A DNA stretch of 64,000 nt from positions 167,328 to 231,327 of the forward strand of contig NZ_CANLTU010000005.1 in assembly GCF_947494125.1 (NCBI RefSeq), in the 5' to 3' direction. Origin of the DNA: an uncultured Tenacibaculum sp. Its GTDB lineage: Bacteria > Bacteroidota > Bacteroidia > Flavobacteriales > Flavobacteriaceae. The number at the start of each line of letters is the position of its first letter. Position 1 is the first letter of the stretch. The translations under genes were made by a program, and so were the position numbers. A model generated the notes under the pieces. It saw nothing but the letters and a program-made list of their open reading frames with translations. It did not search any database and was not told the DNA's origin. Positions 34,148-45,730 of the stretch are shown here, in pieces.

Positions 34148-34181
34148 TTAAAAAAAAGACCTCTAATTACTTAGAGGTCTT
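34148..34181 (-). terminator. Terminator after rpoC
   Basis: Stem TTAGAGGTCTT (34171-34181) with AAGACCTCTAA (34157-34167), loop of 3-4 bases, then a T run on the minus strand (34158-34151). Readthrough is needed for DUF3467 expression unless that gene has its own promoter. Confidence 0.8.
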
Positions 34182-34192
34182 GTATTGAAAAA

Positions 34193-37100
34193 TTATAAAC
34201 TTTGTTCCATTTCATCTTTTGGCCCTACGATTTGATCATCGTAAGATCTCATTCCTGTTCCTGCTGGTATTCTCTTACCTACAATTACATTTTCTTTTAA
34301 TCCTTCTAATGTATCTATTTTACCGTTTACTGCGGCTTCATTTAATACTTTAGTTGTTTCCTGGAATGATGCAGCTGAGATAAATGATTTCGTTTGTAAC
34401 GAAGCTCTTGTAATACCTTGCAATACTTGTTCAGCTGTTGCTGGTTGTGCATCTCTTGCTACTACTAAATCTTTATCTGCTCTACGTAATAATGAATTTT
34501 CATCTCTTAATTGACGAGCTGAAACTATTTGTCCTGGCTTTAAGTTTTCAGAATCTCCTGCTTCTTCAACAACTTTCATTCCATAAATAGCATCATTTTC
34601 TTTGATAAAGTCATTCTTGTGAATCAATTGATTTTCTAAGAATAAAGTATCCCCAGAGTCAATAACTCTAACTTTACGCATCATTTGACGTACTACTACT
34701 TCGAAATGCTTATCGTTAATTTTTACACCTTGTAAACGATATACTTCTTGAATTTCGTTTACTAAGTATTCTTGTACTGCAGAAGGTCCTTTAATATTTA
34801 AAATATCTATTGGAGTAGTTGCTCCATCAGATAAAGGCATACCTGCTTTAATGAAATCATTCTCTTGAACTAAAATTTGGTTTGATAACTTAACTAAATA
34901 CTTAGTAATCTCACCTGTTTTTGATTCAATAATAATCTCACGATTACCACGCTTAATTTTACCGAAAGATACAACCCCATCAATTTGTGCAACTACTGCT
35001 GGATTAGATGGATTACGTGCTTCAAATAATTCTGTTACACGTGGTAAACCTCCTGTAATATCCCCTGCTTTACCAGACTTACGTGGAATCTTAACTAATG
35101 TATGACCTGCATCTACTTTATCTCCGTCATTTACCATTAAATGTGCTCCTACTGGTAAACTATACGAACGTAAAGCATTACCATCTGCATCTTCAATAAT
35201 TAATGAAGCAATGATTTTTTTATTCTTAGAATCAGTCATTACTTTTTCTTGGAAACCAGTTTGTTCATCAATTTCAACAGAGTAGTTAATACCTTGCTCT
35301 AAATTGTCAAACTTAACTTTTCCTCCAAACTCAGAAACGATAACTCCGTTAAATGGATCCCATTGACATACTGCATCTCCTTTTTTGATTGATTTAATAT
35401 TCTTATCAAATATAATCGAACCGTAAGGAATAATGTTAGTACTTAATACAATATCAGTTTTCTTATCTGTAATCTTAATCTCAGCAGTACGAGAAATAAC
35501 AATTTCTACTTCTTCTCCATTTGCATCTTTTCCTTTTACTGTACGTAAATCGTCAATAGATACTTTACCGTCAAATTTAGCTATTAATTTGTTCTCTTCT
35601 GAAATGTTTCCTGCTACCCCTCCAACGTGGAAAGTACGTAATGTTAACTGTGTACCTGGTTCTCCAATTGATTGTGCTGCAATTACACCTACTGCTTCTC
35701 CTCTTTGAACTTTCTTACCTGTAGATAAAGATTGTCCGTAACATTTTTCACAAATACCTCTTTGAGATTCACATGTTAATGCTGAACGTACTTCTACTTT
35801 ATCAACTCCTGCTGCTTGAATTTCTTCTGCTATAACAGGTGTAATTAATTCTCCTGATGCGACTAATAAATCTTCTGTGTTTGGTACAAATACATTGTGT
35901 AACGCTGTACGTCCAGAAATTCTATCACTTAAAGATTCAACGATTTCATCATTTTTCTTTAATGGACTTACTTCTAATCCTCTTAATGTACCACAATCTA
36001 CTTCGTTTACTATTACATCCTGAGATACATCTACTAAACGACGTGTTAAGTAACCTGCATCGGCTGTTTTTAATGCTGTATCGGCTAATCCTTTACGAGC
36101 ACCGTGTGTTGATATAAAGTATTCAAGAATTGATAATCCTTCTTTAAAGTTAGAAAGAATTGGATTTTCAATAATTTCTCCACCTCCTGCTGTAGATTTT
36201 TTAGGCTTTGCCATTAATCCACGCATACCTGTTAACTGACGAATCTGTTCTTTCGATCCACGTGCTCCAGAATCTAACATCATAAATACCGAGTTAAATC
36301 CTTGTTGATCTTCACGTAAACGTTTCATCGATAATTCAGTTAATTGATTATTGGTTCTTCCCCAAATATCAATTACCTGATTATAACGCTCTTTTTGCGT
36401 TAACATACCCATGTTATAGTTTCCTACAATCGCATCAACTTCTTTGTTTGCTTCAGCAATCATTGTATGCTTTTCTGGAGGAATAATAATATCCCCTAAT
36501 GAGAATGATAAACCACCTTCGAAGGCGTATTTATATCCCATATTTTTAATTTCATCTAAGAAATTTCCTACAGAAGGAATATCAGTTACCTTTAAAATAC
36601 CACTAATAACTCCTCTTAATGATTTCTTTGTTAAAACTTCATTAATGTATCCTGCAGCTTTTGGTACTTTTTCGTTAAATAAGACTCTACCTACTGTTGT
36701 AGCTATAATTTTAGTAACTGCTTGTCCATCTTCAACATCATGCGTACGAACCTTAATTCCTGCATTTAAGTCTACTCTTTCTTCATTTAAGGCAATAATT
36801 ACCTCTTCTGGAGAATAGAAAGTTAATCCTTCACCTTTAATAGGCACTTCTGGAGTTGACTTTCTTTCTTTAGTCATATAATAAAGACCTAATACCATAT
36901 CCTGAGATGGTACCGTAATTGGTGCTCCATTCGCAGGATTTAAAATATTATGAGACCCTAACATTAATAACTGTGCTTCTAAAATAGCCTCAGGTCCTAA
37001 TGGTAAGTGAACTGCCATTTGATCTCCATCAAAATCGGCATTAAATGCAGAACAAGCAAGTGGATGTAAACGTATTGCTTTTCCTTCAATTAATTTTGGT

Positions 37101-38464
37101 TGAAATGCTTGAATTCCTAAACGGTGTAATGTAGGGGCACGGTTTAATAAAACTGGATGTCCTTTAATTACATTTTCTAAAATATCCCAAACAACTGGTT
37201 CTTTTCTGTCTATAATTTTCTTTGCAGATTTTACAGTTTTTACAATACCTCTTTCGATTAACTTACGAATAACAAAAGGTTTGTATAATTCTGCTGCCAT
37301 ATCTTTTGGCAATCCACATTCAAATAATCTTAATTCTGGTCCAACAACAATTACCGAACGTGCAGAATAATCAACACGCTTACCTAATAAGTTCTGACGG
37401 AAACGACCTTGCTTACCTTTTAAACTATCAGATAATGATTTTAATGGTCTGTTAGATTCAGTTTTTACTGCTGATGACTTACGTGTGTTATCAAATAATG
37501 AATCTACTGATTCTTGTAACATACGTTTTTCATTACGTAAAATTACCTCTGGTGCTTTAATTTCCATTAATCGCTTTAAACGATTGTTACGGATAATTAC
37601 ACGACGGTATAAATCATTTAAATCTGAAGTCGCAAAACGACCTCCATCTAATGGTACTAATGGACGTAACTCTGGCGGTATAACTGGAACCGCTTTCATA
37701 ATCATCCATTCTGGATTGTTTTCTCTATTCTTTTGAGAATCTCTGAATGCTTCAACAACATTTAAACGCTTTAATGCTTCGTTTTTACGTTGTTTTGAAG
37801 TTTCAGTATTTGCTTTATGACGTAATTCAAATGATAATGTGTCTAAATCGATTCTTTCTAATAAATCAATTAAACATTCAGCTCCCATTTTAGCAATAAA
37901 CTTCGTAGGATCTGTATCATCTAAATACATGTTTTCTTGTGGAAGTGTATCTAAAATATCTAAATACTCTTCTTCAGTTAAGAAATCCATTTTTTGCAAT
38001 GGCTCTCCTTCTGTATTCTTAGCATCTCCTGGCTGAATTACTACGTAACGTTCGTAGTAAATAATCATATCTAACTTTTTAGATGGTAACCCTAAAAGGT
38101 ATCCCATTTTGTTAGGTAATGATCTGAAGTACCAAATATGAGCTACTGGCACCACTAAATTAATGTGACCTACTCTATCTCTACGTACTTTTTTCTCTGT
38201 AACTTCAACACCACATCGATCACAAACAATTCCTTTATATCGGATTCGTTTATATTTACCACACGCACACTCATAATCCTTTACAGGACCAAAGATACGT
38301 TCACAAAATAAACCATCTCTTTCTGGTTTGTGTGTACGGTAGTTAATAGTTTCTGGCTTTAAAACCTCACCTCTTGATGCTTCTAAAATAGATTCAGGTG
38401 ATGCTAAACCAATTGATATTTTGTTAAACTTTTTAACAGTGTATTTTTCGTTCTTTCTTGCCAT
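34193..38464 (-). CDS. rpoC: RNA polymerase beta-prime subunit
   Basis: A 1423-residue beta-prime subunit. The first zinc site is [20 protein letters not shown] (about 68-88), the catalytic magnesium loop [12 protein letters not shown] near 467-478, and the second zinc site [15 protein letters not shown] (about 895-910). The bridge and trigger-helix regions and the C-terminal [13 protein letters not shown] are present, so it is full length. It follows rpoB after 105 bases that contain a 14-base-pair hairpin. Confidence 0.98.
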   Translation of the reverse strand: MARKNEKYTVKKFNKISIGLASPESILEASRGEVLKPETINYRTHKPERDGLFCERIFGPVKDYECACGKYKRIRYKGIVCDRCGVEVTEKKVRRDRVGHINLVVPVAHIWYFRSLPNKMGYLLGLPSKKLDMIIYYERYVVIQPGDAKNTEGEPLQKMDFLTEEEYLDILDTLPQENMYLDDTDPTKFIAKMGAECLIDLLERIDLDTLSFELRHKANTETSKQRKNEALKRLNVVEAFRDSQKNRENNPEWMIMKAVPVIPPELRPLVPLDGGRFATSDLNDLYRRVIIRNNRLKRLMEIKAPEVILRNEKRMLQESVDSLFDNTRKSSAVKTESNRPLKSLSDSLKGKQGRFRQNLLGKRVDYSARSVIVVGPELRLFECGLPKDMAAELYKPFVIRKLIERGIVKTVKSAKKIIDRKEPVVWDILENVIKGHPVLLNRAPTLHRLGIQAFQPKLIEGKAIRLHPLACSAFNADFDGDQMAVHLPLGPEAILEAQLLMLGSHNILNPANGAPITVPSQDMVLGLYYMTKERKSTPEVPIKGEGLTFYSPEEVIIALNEERVDLNAGIKVRTHDVEDGQAVTKIIATTVGRVLFNEKVPKAAGYINEVLTKKSLRGVISGILKVTDIPSVGNFLDEIKNMGYKYAFEGGLSFSLGDIIIPPEKHTMIAEANKEVDAIVGNYNMGMLTQKERYNQVIDIWGRTNNQLTELSMKRLREDQQGFNSVFMMLDSGARGSKEQIRQLTGMRGLMAKPKKSTAGGGEIIENPILSNFKEGLSILEYFISTHGARKGLADTALKTADAGYLTRRLVDVSQDVIVNEVDCGTLRGLEVSPLKKNDEIVESLSDRISGRTALHNVFVPNTEDLLVASGELITPVIAEEIQAAGVDKVEVRSALTCESQRGICEKCYGQSLSTGKKVQRGEAVGVIAAQSIGEPGTQLTLRTFHVGGVAGNISEENKLIAKFDGKVSIDDLRTVKGKDANGEEVEIVISRTAEIKITDKKTDIVLSTNIIPYGSIIFDKNIKSIKKGDAVCQWDPFNGVIVSEFGGKVKFDNLEQGINYSVEIDEQTGFQEKVMTDSKNKKIIASLIIEDADGNALRSYSLPVGAHLMVNDGDKVDAGHTLVKIPRKSGKAGDITGGLPRVTELFEARNPSNPAVVAQIDGVVSFGKIKRGNREIIIESKTGEITKYLVKLSNQILVQENDFIKAGMPLSDGATTPIDILNIKGPSAVQEYLVNEIQEVYRLQGVKINDKHFEVVVRQMMRKVRVIDSGDTLFLENQLIHKNDFIKENDAIYGMKVVEEAGDSENLKPGQIVSARQLRDENSLLRRADKDLVVARDAQPATAEQVLQGITRASLQTKSFISAASFQETTKVLNEAAVNGKIDTLEGLKENVIVGKRIPAGTGMRSYDDQIVGPKDEMEQSL

Positions 38465-38525
38465 AATAAGTAATGGATTCGAATTAAAAATTTGTCTCTT
38501 CTGAGACCTATATTTAAAATGATTT

Positions 38526-38556
38526 ATGATTAGGTAGAAGTTTTCTACCTAATCAT
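38526..38556 (-). repeat. Hairpin in the rpoB-rpoC spacer
   Basis: A perfect 14-base stem (ATGATTAGGTAGAA with its complement) with a 3-base loop, 14 bases after the rpoB stop codon and not followed by a T tract. It is unlikely to terminate transcription and more likely marks an RNA-processing or stability element between rpoB and rpoC. Confidence 0.7.
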
Positions 38557-38569
38557 ATTTCACTGTTTA

Positions 38570-41500
38570 TTATTCCTCTAATTTAACGTCTAATCCTAAA
38601 CCTTTCAGTTCGTGCATTAATACATTAAATGATTCTGGTAATCCTGGTTCTGGCATAGATTCACCCTTAACGATACTTTCGTATGTTTTAGCTCTACCTA
38701 ATACATCATCCGATTTTACTGTTAAGATTTCTCTTAAGATACTTGATGCTCCATATGCTTCAAGTGCCCAAACTTCCATCTCTCCAAAACGTTGACCTCC
38801 AAACTGAGCTTTACCTCCTAATGGCTGTTGTGTAATTAATGAGTAAGGCCCAATAGAACGCGCGTGCATTTTATCTTCAATCATGTGACCTAACTTAATC
38901 ATATAAATTATACCTACAGTTGCTGGTTGATCGAAACGTTTTCCTGTACCTCCATCATATAAATATGTATGTCCGTAACGTGGAATTCCTGCTTCATCAG
39001 TTAATGCATTAATCTCGTTGATATTTGCTCCATCAAAAATTGGTGTTGCATATTTCTGATCTAATTTTTCTCCAGCCCAACCAAGAACTGTTTCATAAAT
39101 CTGACCAATATTCATACGAGACGGTACCCCTAATGGATTTAATACAATATCTACTGGTGTTCCGTCTTCTAAGAAAGGCATATCTTCCTGACGTACAATA
39201 CGTGCAACAATACCTTTATTTCCGTGACGTCCTGCCATCTTATCTCCTACTTTTAATTTACGTTTTTTAGCAACATAAATTTTTGCAAGTTTTAAGATTC
39301 CTGCTGGTAATTCGTCTCCTACAGAAATTGTAAATTTCTCACGACGTAAAACTCCTTGTAAATCGTTTACTTTAATTTTATAGTTATGAACTAACTCAAC
39401 AACTAACTTATTTAAGTCTTTATCTGTAGTCCAAGTACCGTTTAAATGTGTAAAATCTTCTACAGAATTTAACATTTTCTGAGTAAATTTCTTACCTTTT
39501 GGTAATACTTCCTCTCCTAAATCGTTGAATACTCCTTGTGAAGTTTTCCCAGTAATTAAAGTAAATAACTTCTCTACTAACTTGTCTTTTAAATTTTCAA
39601 ACTTAGATACGTAAGATGCTTCTAAAGCTGCAATTGCTTCTTTATCACGAGCACGTTTCGTTTTATCTTTTACAGCGCGTTTGAATAATTTTTTATTAAT
39701 TACTACCCCTCTTAATGATGGCGAAGCTTTTAATGATGCATCTTTTACATCTCCAGCTTTGTCTCCAAAAATAGCTCGTAATAATTTTTCTTCTGGTGTT
39801 GGATCAGATTCTCCTTTTGGTGTAATCTTACCTATTAAGATATCTCCTGGGTTTACTTCTGCTCCAATACGAATCATTCCATTTTCATCTAAGTCTTTTG
39901 TAGCCTCTTCTGAAACATTTGGAATATCGTTTGTTAATTCTTCCGCTCCTAATTTTGTATCACGAACATCTAATGAATATTCATCAATATGTATAGAAGT
40001 AAAGATATCTTCACGAACAACTTTTTCAGAAATTACAATCGCATCCTCAAAGTTATACCCTTTCCAAGGCATAAAGGCTACTTTCATATTTCTTCCTAAA
40101 GCTAATTCTCCTTTTTGTGTTGCATATCCTTCACAAAGTACTTGTCCTTCTTCAACTCTATCTCCAACTTTTACAATTGGCTTTAAGTTAATATTTGTAC
40201 CTTGATTTGTTTTTCTAAACTTAATTAAGTTATATGAAATTTCATCTGAATCGAAGCTTACCATTTGCTCTTCTTCAGTTCTGTCATACTTAATTGTTAT
40301 TTTATTTGCATCAACATACTCAACAACTCCTGCTCCTTCTGCATTGATTAAGATACGAGAATCTTTTGCTACTCTACGCTCTAAACCTGTACCTACAATT
40401 GGAGATTCAGGACGTAATAATGGAACTGCTTGACGCATCATATTCGATCCCATTAACGCACGGTTGGCATCATCATGCTCTAAGAAAGGAATTAACGATG
40501 CTGATATAGATGCTATCTGATTAGGTGCAACATCCATATAGTCTACTTCATTAGGAGTAACTACTGGGAAATCTCCACCTTCACGTGAAATTACTTTATC
40601 TTCAACGAAGTCTCCATCTGCATTTACATCTAAATTAGATTGTGCAAATTTCATTCCTTCTTCTTCTTCAGCACTTAAATATATATGCTCTTGCTTTAAA
40701 TCTATGTTTCCATCAACTACCTTTTTATAAGGTGTTTCAATAAAACCTAAATTATTCACTTTTGCAAATACAGCTAAAGATGAAATTAATCCAATATTCG
40801 GTCCCTCAGGAGTTTCAATTGGACATAAACGACCATAGTGTGTATAGTGAACATCACGAACCTCGAATCCTGCTCTTTCTCTAGATAATCCTCCAGGTCC
40901 TAAAGCTGATAAACGACGTTTGTGAGTAATCTCTGCTAATGGATTTGTTTGATCCATAAACTGAGATAATTGGTTGGTACCAAAGAACGAATTAATAACT
41001 GAAGATAATGTCTTCGCATTAATTAAATCAATTGGAGTAAAAACCTCGTTATCACGTACATTCATTCTTTCACGAATAGTACGAGCCATACGAGCTAAAC
41101 CTACACCAAACTGACCTGCTAATTGTTCTCCAACAGTTCTTACACGACGGTTAGATAAGTGATCAATATCATCTACTTCTGCTTTTGAATTAATTAATTC
41201 AATTAAGTATTTGATAATTGTAATAATATCGTTTTTCGTTAATACCTTTTGATCTATAGCTTCATTAAGACCTAATTTGGTATTCATTCTAAAACGTCCT
41301 ACTTCTCCTAAACTATAACGTTGCTCTGAAAAGAATAATTTTTCAATAATTCCTCTTGCTGTTTCCTCATCTGGCGGTTCAGCATTACGTAATTGTCTAT
41401 ATACATGCTCTACTGCCTCTTTCTCTGAGTTTGTAGGATCTTTTTGTAATGTATTGTGGATGATTGCATAATCGGCCATGTCATTATCTACCTTATGTAA

Positions 41501-42382
41501 TAAGATAGTTTTTGCTCCAGCATCGATTATTTCATCAATATGTTCTTTCTCTATGATTGTATCACGGTCGAAAACAATTTCGTTACGCTCAATAGATACA
41601 ACTTCTCCTGTATCTTCATCAACGAAATCCTCATGCCAAGTTTTTAAAACTCTTGCTGCTAATTTACGTCCTAATACTTTCTTTAATCCTGCTTTAGATA
41701 CTTTTACTTCTTCAGCTAAATCAAAGATTTCTAATATATCTTTATCTCTTTCAAAACCTATGGCTCTGAATAACGTAGTTACTGGTAATTTTTTCTTTCT
41801 ATCAATATAAGCATACATTACTTGATTGATATCTGTTGCAAATTCTATCCAAGATCCTTTAAAAGGAATTACTCTTGCTGAGTATAACTTGGTTCCGTTT
41901 GCGTGGAAAGATTGCCCAAAAAACACCCCTGGTGAACGGTGTAATTGAGACACTACAACTCTTTCTGCTCCATTAATAATGAAAGTTCCAGAATTCGTCA
42001 TATAAGGAATTGTACCTAAATACACGTCTTGAACAATTGTTTCAAAATCTTCGTGTTCTGGATCGGTACAATAAAGCTTTAACCTAGCTTTTAAAGGTAC
42101 ACTATGTGTTAAACCTCTTTCTATACATTCTTGAATGCTATATCTAGGAGGATCTACAAAGTAGTCTAAAAATTCTAATACAAATTGATTACGAGTATCT
42201 GTAATCGGAAAGTTATCCATAAAGGTTTTATACAAACCTTCTTCACCTCGCTCATCGGCTTTGGTTTGCAATTGGAAAAAATCTTGGAAAGATTTCACCT
42301 GAATATCAAGAAAATCTGGATAGTCAGTTCCTAACTGCGATGATGCGAAGTTAATTCTTTCAGTAGTGTTTATCGTTGCCAA
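38570..42382 (-). CDS. rpoB: RNA polymerase beta subunit
   Basis: A 1270-residue beta subunit. The rifampicin-pocket region is visible: [38 protein letters not shown] and [14 protein letters not shown] (about 465-530). The C-terminal [16 protein letters not shown] and [20 protein letters not shown] motifs complete the catalytic face. It lies 235 bases downstream of rplL with several hairpins in the spacer. Residues of the rifampicin pocket look wild type. Confidence 0.98.
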   Translation of the reverse strand: MATINTTERINFASSQLGTDYPDFLDIQVKSFQDFFQLQTKADERGEEGLYKTFMDNFPITDTRNQFVLEFLDYFVDPPRYSIQECIERGLTHSVPLKARLKLYCTDPEHEDFETIVQDVYLGTIPYMTNSGTFIINGAERVVVSQLHRSPGVFFGQSFHANGTKLYSARVIPFKGSWIEFATDINQVMYAYIDRKKKLPVTTLFRAIGFERDKDILEIFDLAEEVKVSKAGLKKVLGRKLAARVLKTWHEDFVDEDTGEVVSIERNEIVFDRDTIIEKEHIDEIIDAGAKTILLHKVDNDMADYAIIHNTLQKDPTNSEKEAVEHVYRQLRNAEPPDEETARGIIEKLFFSEQRYSLGEVGRFRMNTKLGLNEAIDQKVLTKNDIITIIKYLIELINSKAEVDDIDHLSNRRVRTVGEQLAGQFGVGLARMARTIRERMNVRDNEVFTPIDLINAKTLSSVINSFFGTNQLSQFMDQTNPLAEITHKRRLSALGPGGLSRERAGFEVRDVHYTHYGRLCPIETPEGPNIGLISSLAVFAKVNNLGFIETPYKKVVDGNIDLKQEHIYLSAEEEEGMKFAQSNLDVNADGDFVEDKVISREGGDFPVVTPNEVDYMDVAPNQIASISASLIPFLEHDDANRALMGSNMMRQAVPLLRPESPIVGTGLERRVAKDSRILINAEGAGVVEYVDANKITIKYDRTEEEQMVSFDSDEISYNLIKFRKTNQGTNINLKPIVKVGDRVEEGQVLCEGYATQKGELALGRNMKVAFMPWKGYNFEDAIVISEKVVREDIFTSIHIDEYSLDVRDTKLGAEELTNDIPNVSEEATKDLDENGMIRIGAEVNPGDILIGKITPKGESDPTPEEKLLRAIFGDKAGDVKDASLKASPSLRGVVINKKLFKRAVKDKTKRARDKEAIAALEASYVSKFENLKDKLVEKLFTLITGKTSQGVFNDLGEEVLPKGKKFTQKMLNSVEDFTHLNGTWTTDKDLNKLVVELVHNYKIKVNDLQGVLRREKFTISVGDELPAGILKLAKIYVAKKRKLKVGDKMAGRHGNKGIVARIVRQEDMPFLEDGTPVDIVLNPLGVPSRMNIGQIYETVLGWAGEKLDQKYATPIFDGANINEINALTDEAGIPRYGHTYLYDGGTGKRFDQPATVGIIYMIKLGHMIEDKMHARSIGPYSLITQQPLGGKAQFGGQRFGEMEVWALEAYGASSILREILTVKSDDVLGRAKTYESIVKGESMPEPGLPESFNVLMHELKGLGLDVKLEE

Positions 42383-42617
42383 AAGAGATGCTATTTTTAA
42401 ATTAAAAATATTATTTTTTGAAACTTTTCTGTTTCAATAATGCAATTTTAATTGCTTTTGATGGTTTTAAACCATCGCTTTATAGTCGTAAAATCACAAT
42501 TTTAAATCGTGATAAATATAGAACGAATATATACACAAAATGGTTTAGGACTAAAAACATACGTTTCTAGTACCTAAACCTTAATTGTTTTTTCCCGTTT
42601 TAAATCGGGAGTATAGC
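42383..42617 (-). other. Structured rplL-rpoB spacer
   Basis: These 235 bases hold no gene but several inverted repeats: TCCCG/CGGGA followed by an A-rich run (42593-42610), a long bulged stem with GGTTTAGG/CCTAAACC ends (42542-42580), GATGGTTT/AAACCATC (42460-42476), and a weaker ATCAC/GTGAT pair (42493-42513). In Escherichia coli the equivalent spacer holds a partial terminator and an RNase III site that lower rpoBC relative to L7/L12; a similar function here is inference. Confidence 0.55.
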
Positions 42618-42989
42618 TTACTTAAGCTCTACCTCAGCTCCAGCTTCTTCTAAAGATTTTTTAAGACCTTCTGCCTCATCTTTAGATACTGCTTCTTTTA
42701 TTGGTGCTGGTGCGCTATCAACGATTGCTTTAGCATCTTTTAATCCTAATCCAGTTAATTCTTTAACTAACTTTACTACAGCTAATTTAGAACCTCCTGC
42801 TGCTTTTAAGATCACATCAAATTCAGTTTTCTCTTCTGCTGCTTCTCCTCCTGCTGCTGGACCTGCTACTGCTACTGCTGCTGCTGCTGGCTCAATACCG
42901 TACTCATCTTTTAAAATAGTAGCTAAATCATTAACTTCTTTTACTGTTAAGTTAACTAATTGCTCTGCGAAATCTTTTAAATCTGCCAT
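42618..42989 (-). CDS. rplL: 50S ribosomal protein L7/L12
   Basis: A 123-residue stalk protein: the N-terminal dimer domain ([22 protein letters not shown]), an Ala/Gly-rich hinge (about 35-53) and the C-terminal factor-binding domain with [20 protein letters not shown] and [15 protein letters not shown]. It is 50 bases after rplJ and is followed by the structured spacer before rpoB. Confidence 0.98.
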   Translation of the reverse strand: MADLKDFAEQLVNLTVKEVNDLATILKDEYGIEPAAAAVAVAGPAAGGEAAEEKTEFDVILKAAGGSKLAVVKLVKELTGLGLKDAKAIVDSAPAPIKEAVSKDEAEGLKKSLEEAGAEVELK

Positions 42990-43039
42990 TTTAATTGTTT
43001 TTTGAAATTTTATTTATTTTAGTTTATTAGTGCGCGTAA

Positions 43040-43555
43040 TTATTTTTCAGATAACGTTGTAAGTATACCTGAAAGTTTGTTTCCACCTGATTGTAAAGCT
43101 GAAACAACATTCTTAGCTGGTGATTGTAATAATCCGATAATATCTCCAATAAGTTCTTCTCTAGACTTAATGTTAACAAGAGCGTCTAATTGGTCATCTC
43201 CAATATAAACAGCTTCTTCAACAAAAGCTCCTTTTAATAAAGGCTTGTCTGATTTTTTTCTGAACTCTTTAATAACTTTTGCTGGTGCATTAGCTGCTTC
43301 AGCAATCATTAATGAAGTATTACCTTTTAAAACATCTTGTAAGTCTCCAAAATCTTTATCTGAAGCTTCCATTGCTTTAGAAAGCATTGTGTTCTTTACA
43401 ACAGCCAATTGTACGTTTGCTTTAAAACAAGCTCGACGTAAGTTAGATGTAGTAACTGCATCTAAACCAGAAATATCTGCTAAATAGATAGTACTAGTAT
43501 CTGCTAATTGTGCTGTTAAATCTTCTATTACTTGTAATTTGTCTTCTCTAGTCAT
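43040..43555 (-). CDS. rplJ: 50S ribosomal protein L10
   Basis: A 171-residue protein with the L10 N-terminal RNA-binding domain (TREDKLQVIEDLTAQLADTST; RRACFKANVQLAVVKNTMLSKA split across about 38-60) and the C-terminal helix that holds L7/L12 dimers. It lies 21 bases after rplA, too short for the long L10 leader that regulates the operon in Escherichia coli. Confidence 0.98.
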   Translation of the reverse strand: MTREDKLQVIEDLTAQLADTSTIYLADISGLDAVTTSNLRRACFKANVQLAVVKNTMLSKAMEASDKDFGDLQDVLKGNTSLMIAEAANAPAKVIKEFRKKSDKPLLKGAFVEEAVYIGDDQLDALVNIKSREELIGDIIGLLQSPAKNVVSALQSGGNKLSGILTTLSEK

Positions 43556-43576
43556 AATTAAAAAGTTTTAACTGCC

Positions 43577-44266
43577 TTATGATACAGATTTTTCATCTAC
43601 AGCAACACTAGGACTCATAGTTGAAGACATAAAAATACTCTTAATATATTCTCCTTTAGCCGCTGTTGGCTTTAATTTAATTAATGTTTGTAATAACTCG
43701 TTTGCATTTTCTTGAATCTTCTGAGCATCAAAAGATACTTTTCCGATTGCAGCGTGAACGATACCAGTTTTATCAACTTTAAAGTCAATTTTACCTGCTT
43801 TTACTTCCTTCACTGCTTTTGCAACATCCATAGTTACTGTTCCTGTCTTTGGGTTAGGCATTAAACCTCTTGGTCCTAAAACACGACCTAAAGGACCTAA
43901 TTTACCCATAACGCTAGGCATAGTAATAATAACGTCAACATCAGTCCAACCACCTTTAATTTTCTGAAGGTATTCATCTAATCCAACATAATCTGCACCA
44001 GCTGCTTGAGCTTCTGCTTCTTTATCTGGAGTAACTAATGCTAATACTTTTACATCTTTACCTGTTCCGTGTGGTAATGTTACTACTCCACGTACCATTT
44101 GATTTGCTTTACGAGGATCTACTCCTAAACGTACTGCTAAGTCAACTGATGCGTCAAATTTCACATTTGTAATTTCCTTAACTAAAGCTGATGCATCTTG
44201 TAAGCTATAAACTTTAGAGCTATCTATCTTAGCACGAGCTTCTTTTTGCTTTCTAGTAATTGCCAT
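43577..44266 (-). CDS. rplA: 50S ribosomal protein L1
   Basis: A 229-residue protein with the L1 pattern: [39 protein letters not shown] and [20 protein letters not shown]. It binds the L1 stalk of 23S rRNA and its own message in many bacteria. It is 20 bases after rplK. Confidence 0.98.
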   Translation of the reverse strand: MAITRKQKEARAKIDSSKVYSLQDASALVKEITNVKFDASVDLAVRLGVDPRKANQMVRGVVTLPHGTGKDVKVLALVTPDKEAEAQAAGADYVGLDEYLQKIKGGWTDVDVIITMPSVMGKLGPLGRVLGPRGLMPNPKTGTVTMDVAKAVKEVKAGKIDFKVDKTGIVHAAIGKVSFDAQKIQENANELLQTLIKLKPTAAKGEYIKSIFMSSTMSPSVAVDEKSVS

Positions 44267-44286
44267 TTCTAAATATCTTTTAAAGT

Positions 44287-44724
44287 TTAAGCAGATGCAT
44301 CACCTGTTACTGTTAATCCCATAGAACGAGCAGTTCCAGCGATCATTCTCATTGCAGACTCAACTTTAAAGGCATTCATATCTACCATTTTGTCTTCTGC
44401 AATTCCTCGAATTTGATCCCAAGAAACACTTGCTACTTTTTTCCTATTTGGTTCTCCTGAACCTTTCTTAATTTTGGCCGCTTCTAATAATTGTACTGCA
44501 GCTGGTGGTGTTTTTACAACAAACTCGAAAGATTTGTCTGTATAAACGGTAATCACAACAGGTAATACTTTACCTTGTTTGTCCTGTGTACGAGCATTAA
44601 ACTGCTTACAGAACTCCATGATATTAACACCGGCAGCACCTAAAGCGGGTCCAACTGGTGGCGACGGATTCGCAGCACCTCCCCTAACTTGTAGTTTAAC
44701 TAATTTACTTACTTCTTTTGCCAT
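44287..44724 (-). CDS. rplK: 50S ribosomal protein L11
   Basis: A 145-residue protein with the L11 N-terminal [20 protein letters not shown] proline-rich motif and the C-terminal rRNA-binding domain with [20 protein letters not shown] and [13 protein letters not shown]. It follows nusG after 66 bases. Confidence 0.98.
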   Translation of the reverse strand: MAKEVSKLVKLQVRGGAANPSPPVGPALGAAGVNIMEFCKQFNARTQDKQGKVLPVVITVYTDKSFEFVVKTPPAAVQLLEAAKIKKGSGEPNRKKVASVSWDQIRGIAEDKMVDMNAFKVESAMRMIAGTARSMGLTVTGDASA

Positions 44725-44790
44725 TGTTTAAGTTTTAATCAATATGTTTAAAATGGAAGCTTCAAACACATCTAAATATAGGTGTAACAA

Positions 44791-45342
44791 TTATATTTTC
44801 TCTACTTGCATGTAATTTAACTCTAATGGTGTTTTTCTTCCAAAAATCTTAACCATTACTTCTAACTTACGTTTCTCCTCATTAACTTTTTCAACTGTTC
44901 CGTCAAATCCATTAAAAGGACCATCAATTACTTTTACAGTTTCTCCAACTGTATAAGGAATTGCAACATTTTCATCTCTAACAGAAAGTTCATCTACTTT
45001 ACCTAGCATTCTGTTTACTTCCGATTTACGCATTGGTACTGGCTCTCCTCCTTTAGTTTCTCCTAAAAAACCAATAACTCCAGTTACTGACTTAATTACG
45101 TGAGGAACCTCTCCTGCTAAATTAGCTTCTACCATTACATAACCTGGAAAATAAACTCTCTCTCTATTTATCTTCTTTCCGTTTCTTACTTGAATAACTT
45201 TCTCCGTTGGAACTATCACTTGATTTACATAATCTGATAATCCAAAACGAGCAATTTCAGTCTCGATATAAGTTTTAACCTTATTCTCTTGACCTCCTAC
45301 AGCTCTAACAACATACCACTTCATCACCGAATCAGCCATCAT
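44791..45342 (-). CDS. nusG: Transcription antitermination factor NusG
   Basis: A 183-residue protein: NGN domain (WYVVRAVGGQENKVKTYIE, VYFPGYVMVEA, VTGVIGFLG) and a C-terminal KOW domain (VGETVKVIDGPFNGFDGTVE). It couples RNA polymerase to ribosomes and to rho. The first codons offer three Met starts (residues 1, 2 and 7); the first overlaps the last base of secE. Operon: secE-nusG-rplK. Confidence 0.97.
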   Translation of the reverse strand: MMADSVMKWYVVRAVGGQENKVKTYIETEIARFGLSDYVNQVIVPTEKVIQVRNGKKINRERVYFPGYVMVEANLAGEVPHVIKSVTGVIGFLGETKGGEPVPMRKSEVNRMLGKVDELSVRDENVAIPYTVGETVKVIDGPFNGFDGTVEKVNEEKRKLEVMVKIFGRKTPLELNYMQVEKI

Positions 45343-45533
45343 TAAAACATTTTAAAGAAGTTATCCAATCCTGTTTGAAAAACTTTATCTATTCCTGCAA
45401 CTGCTAATGCAAAAACAATAGTAAATGCAGCAACCACTACAGTTGACTTTTGAGCCTCTTCACGAGATGACCAAGTCATGTTTGTATTTAATTCTTCAAA
45501 AGAATCTTTGATGTATTGTATAAAGTTGTTCAT
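45342..45533 (-). CDS. secE: Preprotein translocase subunit SecE
   Basis: A 63-residue single-helix SecE: a short amphipathic N-terminus (MNNFIQYIKDSFEELNTNMTW), the conserved WSSREEAQKSTVVV stretch before the membrane helix (about 33-50), and a short tail. It clamps the SecY channel. It lies between tRNA-Trp and nusG, its usual place. Confidence 0.96.
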   Translation of the reverse strand: MNNFIQYIKDSFEELNTNMTWSSREEAQKSTVVVAAFTIVFALAVAGIDKVFQTGLDNFFKMF

Positions 45534-45589
45534 GTTTTTATCCTTTTAACGAGCTACAGTATTTAAACTGCAACTCGCTTTGATTTTTG

Positions 45590-45662
45590 CACGGATTGAG
45601 GGACTCGAACCCCCGACACCTGGTTTTGGAGACCAGTGCTCTACCAACTGAGCTAAACCCGT
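45590..45662 (-). tRNA. tRNA-Trp (CCA)
   Basis: A 73-base cloverleaf on the minus strand. The acceptor stem is ACGGGTT with AATCCGT, the D-loop has AGCTCAGTTGGTAGAGC, the anticodon stem is CTGGT/ACCAG with loop CTCCAAA (anticodon CCA), and the T arm has GGTTCGAGTCC. The 3-prime CCA is not encoded. It lies between tuf and secE. Confidence 0.97.
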
Positions 45663-45673
45663 ATTTCATTTTT

Positions 45674-45705
45674 AAAGGAGTCTCTCTAATAAAAGAGACT
45701 CCTTT
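45674..45705 (-). terminator. Terminator or processing hairpin between tuf and tRNA-Trp
   Basis: A 12-base perfect stem AAAGGAGTCTCT/AGAGACTCCTTT with an 8-base loop. On the minus strand the T tract is short, so it may be only a partial terminator and allow transcription of tRNA-Trp and secE-nusG from the tuf promoter. Confidence 0.65.
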
Positions 45706-45730
45706 TTTTATGCTATAAACTAACTATTAA

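Noticed and set aside
34193..42382. Several long antisense frames within rpoB and rpoC
   Set aside because: They follow the codon pattern of the sense genes and resemble no protein family; rpoB and rpoC are intact.
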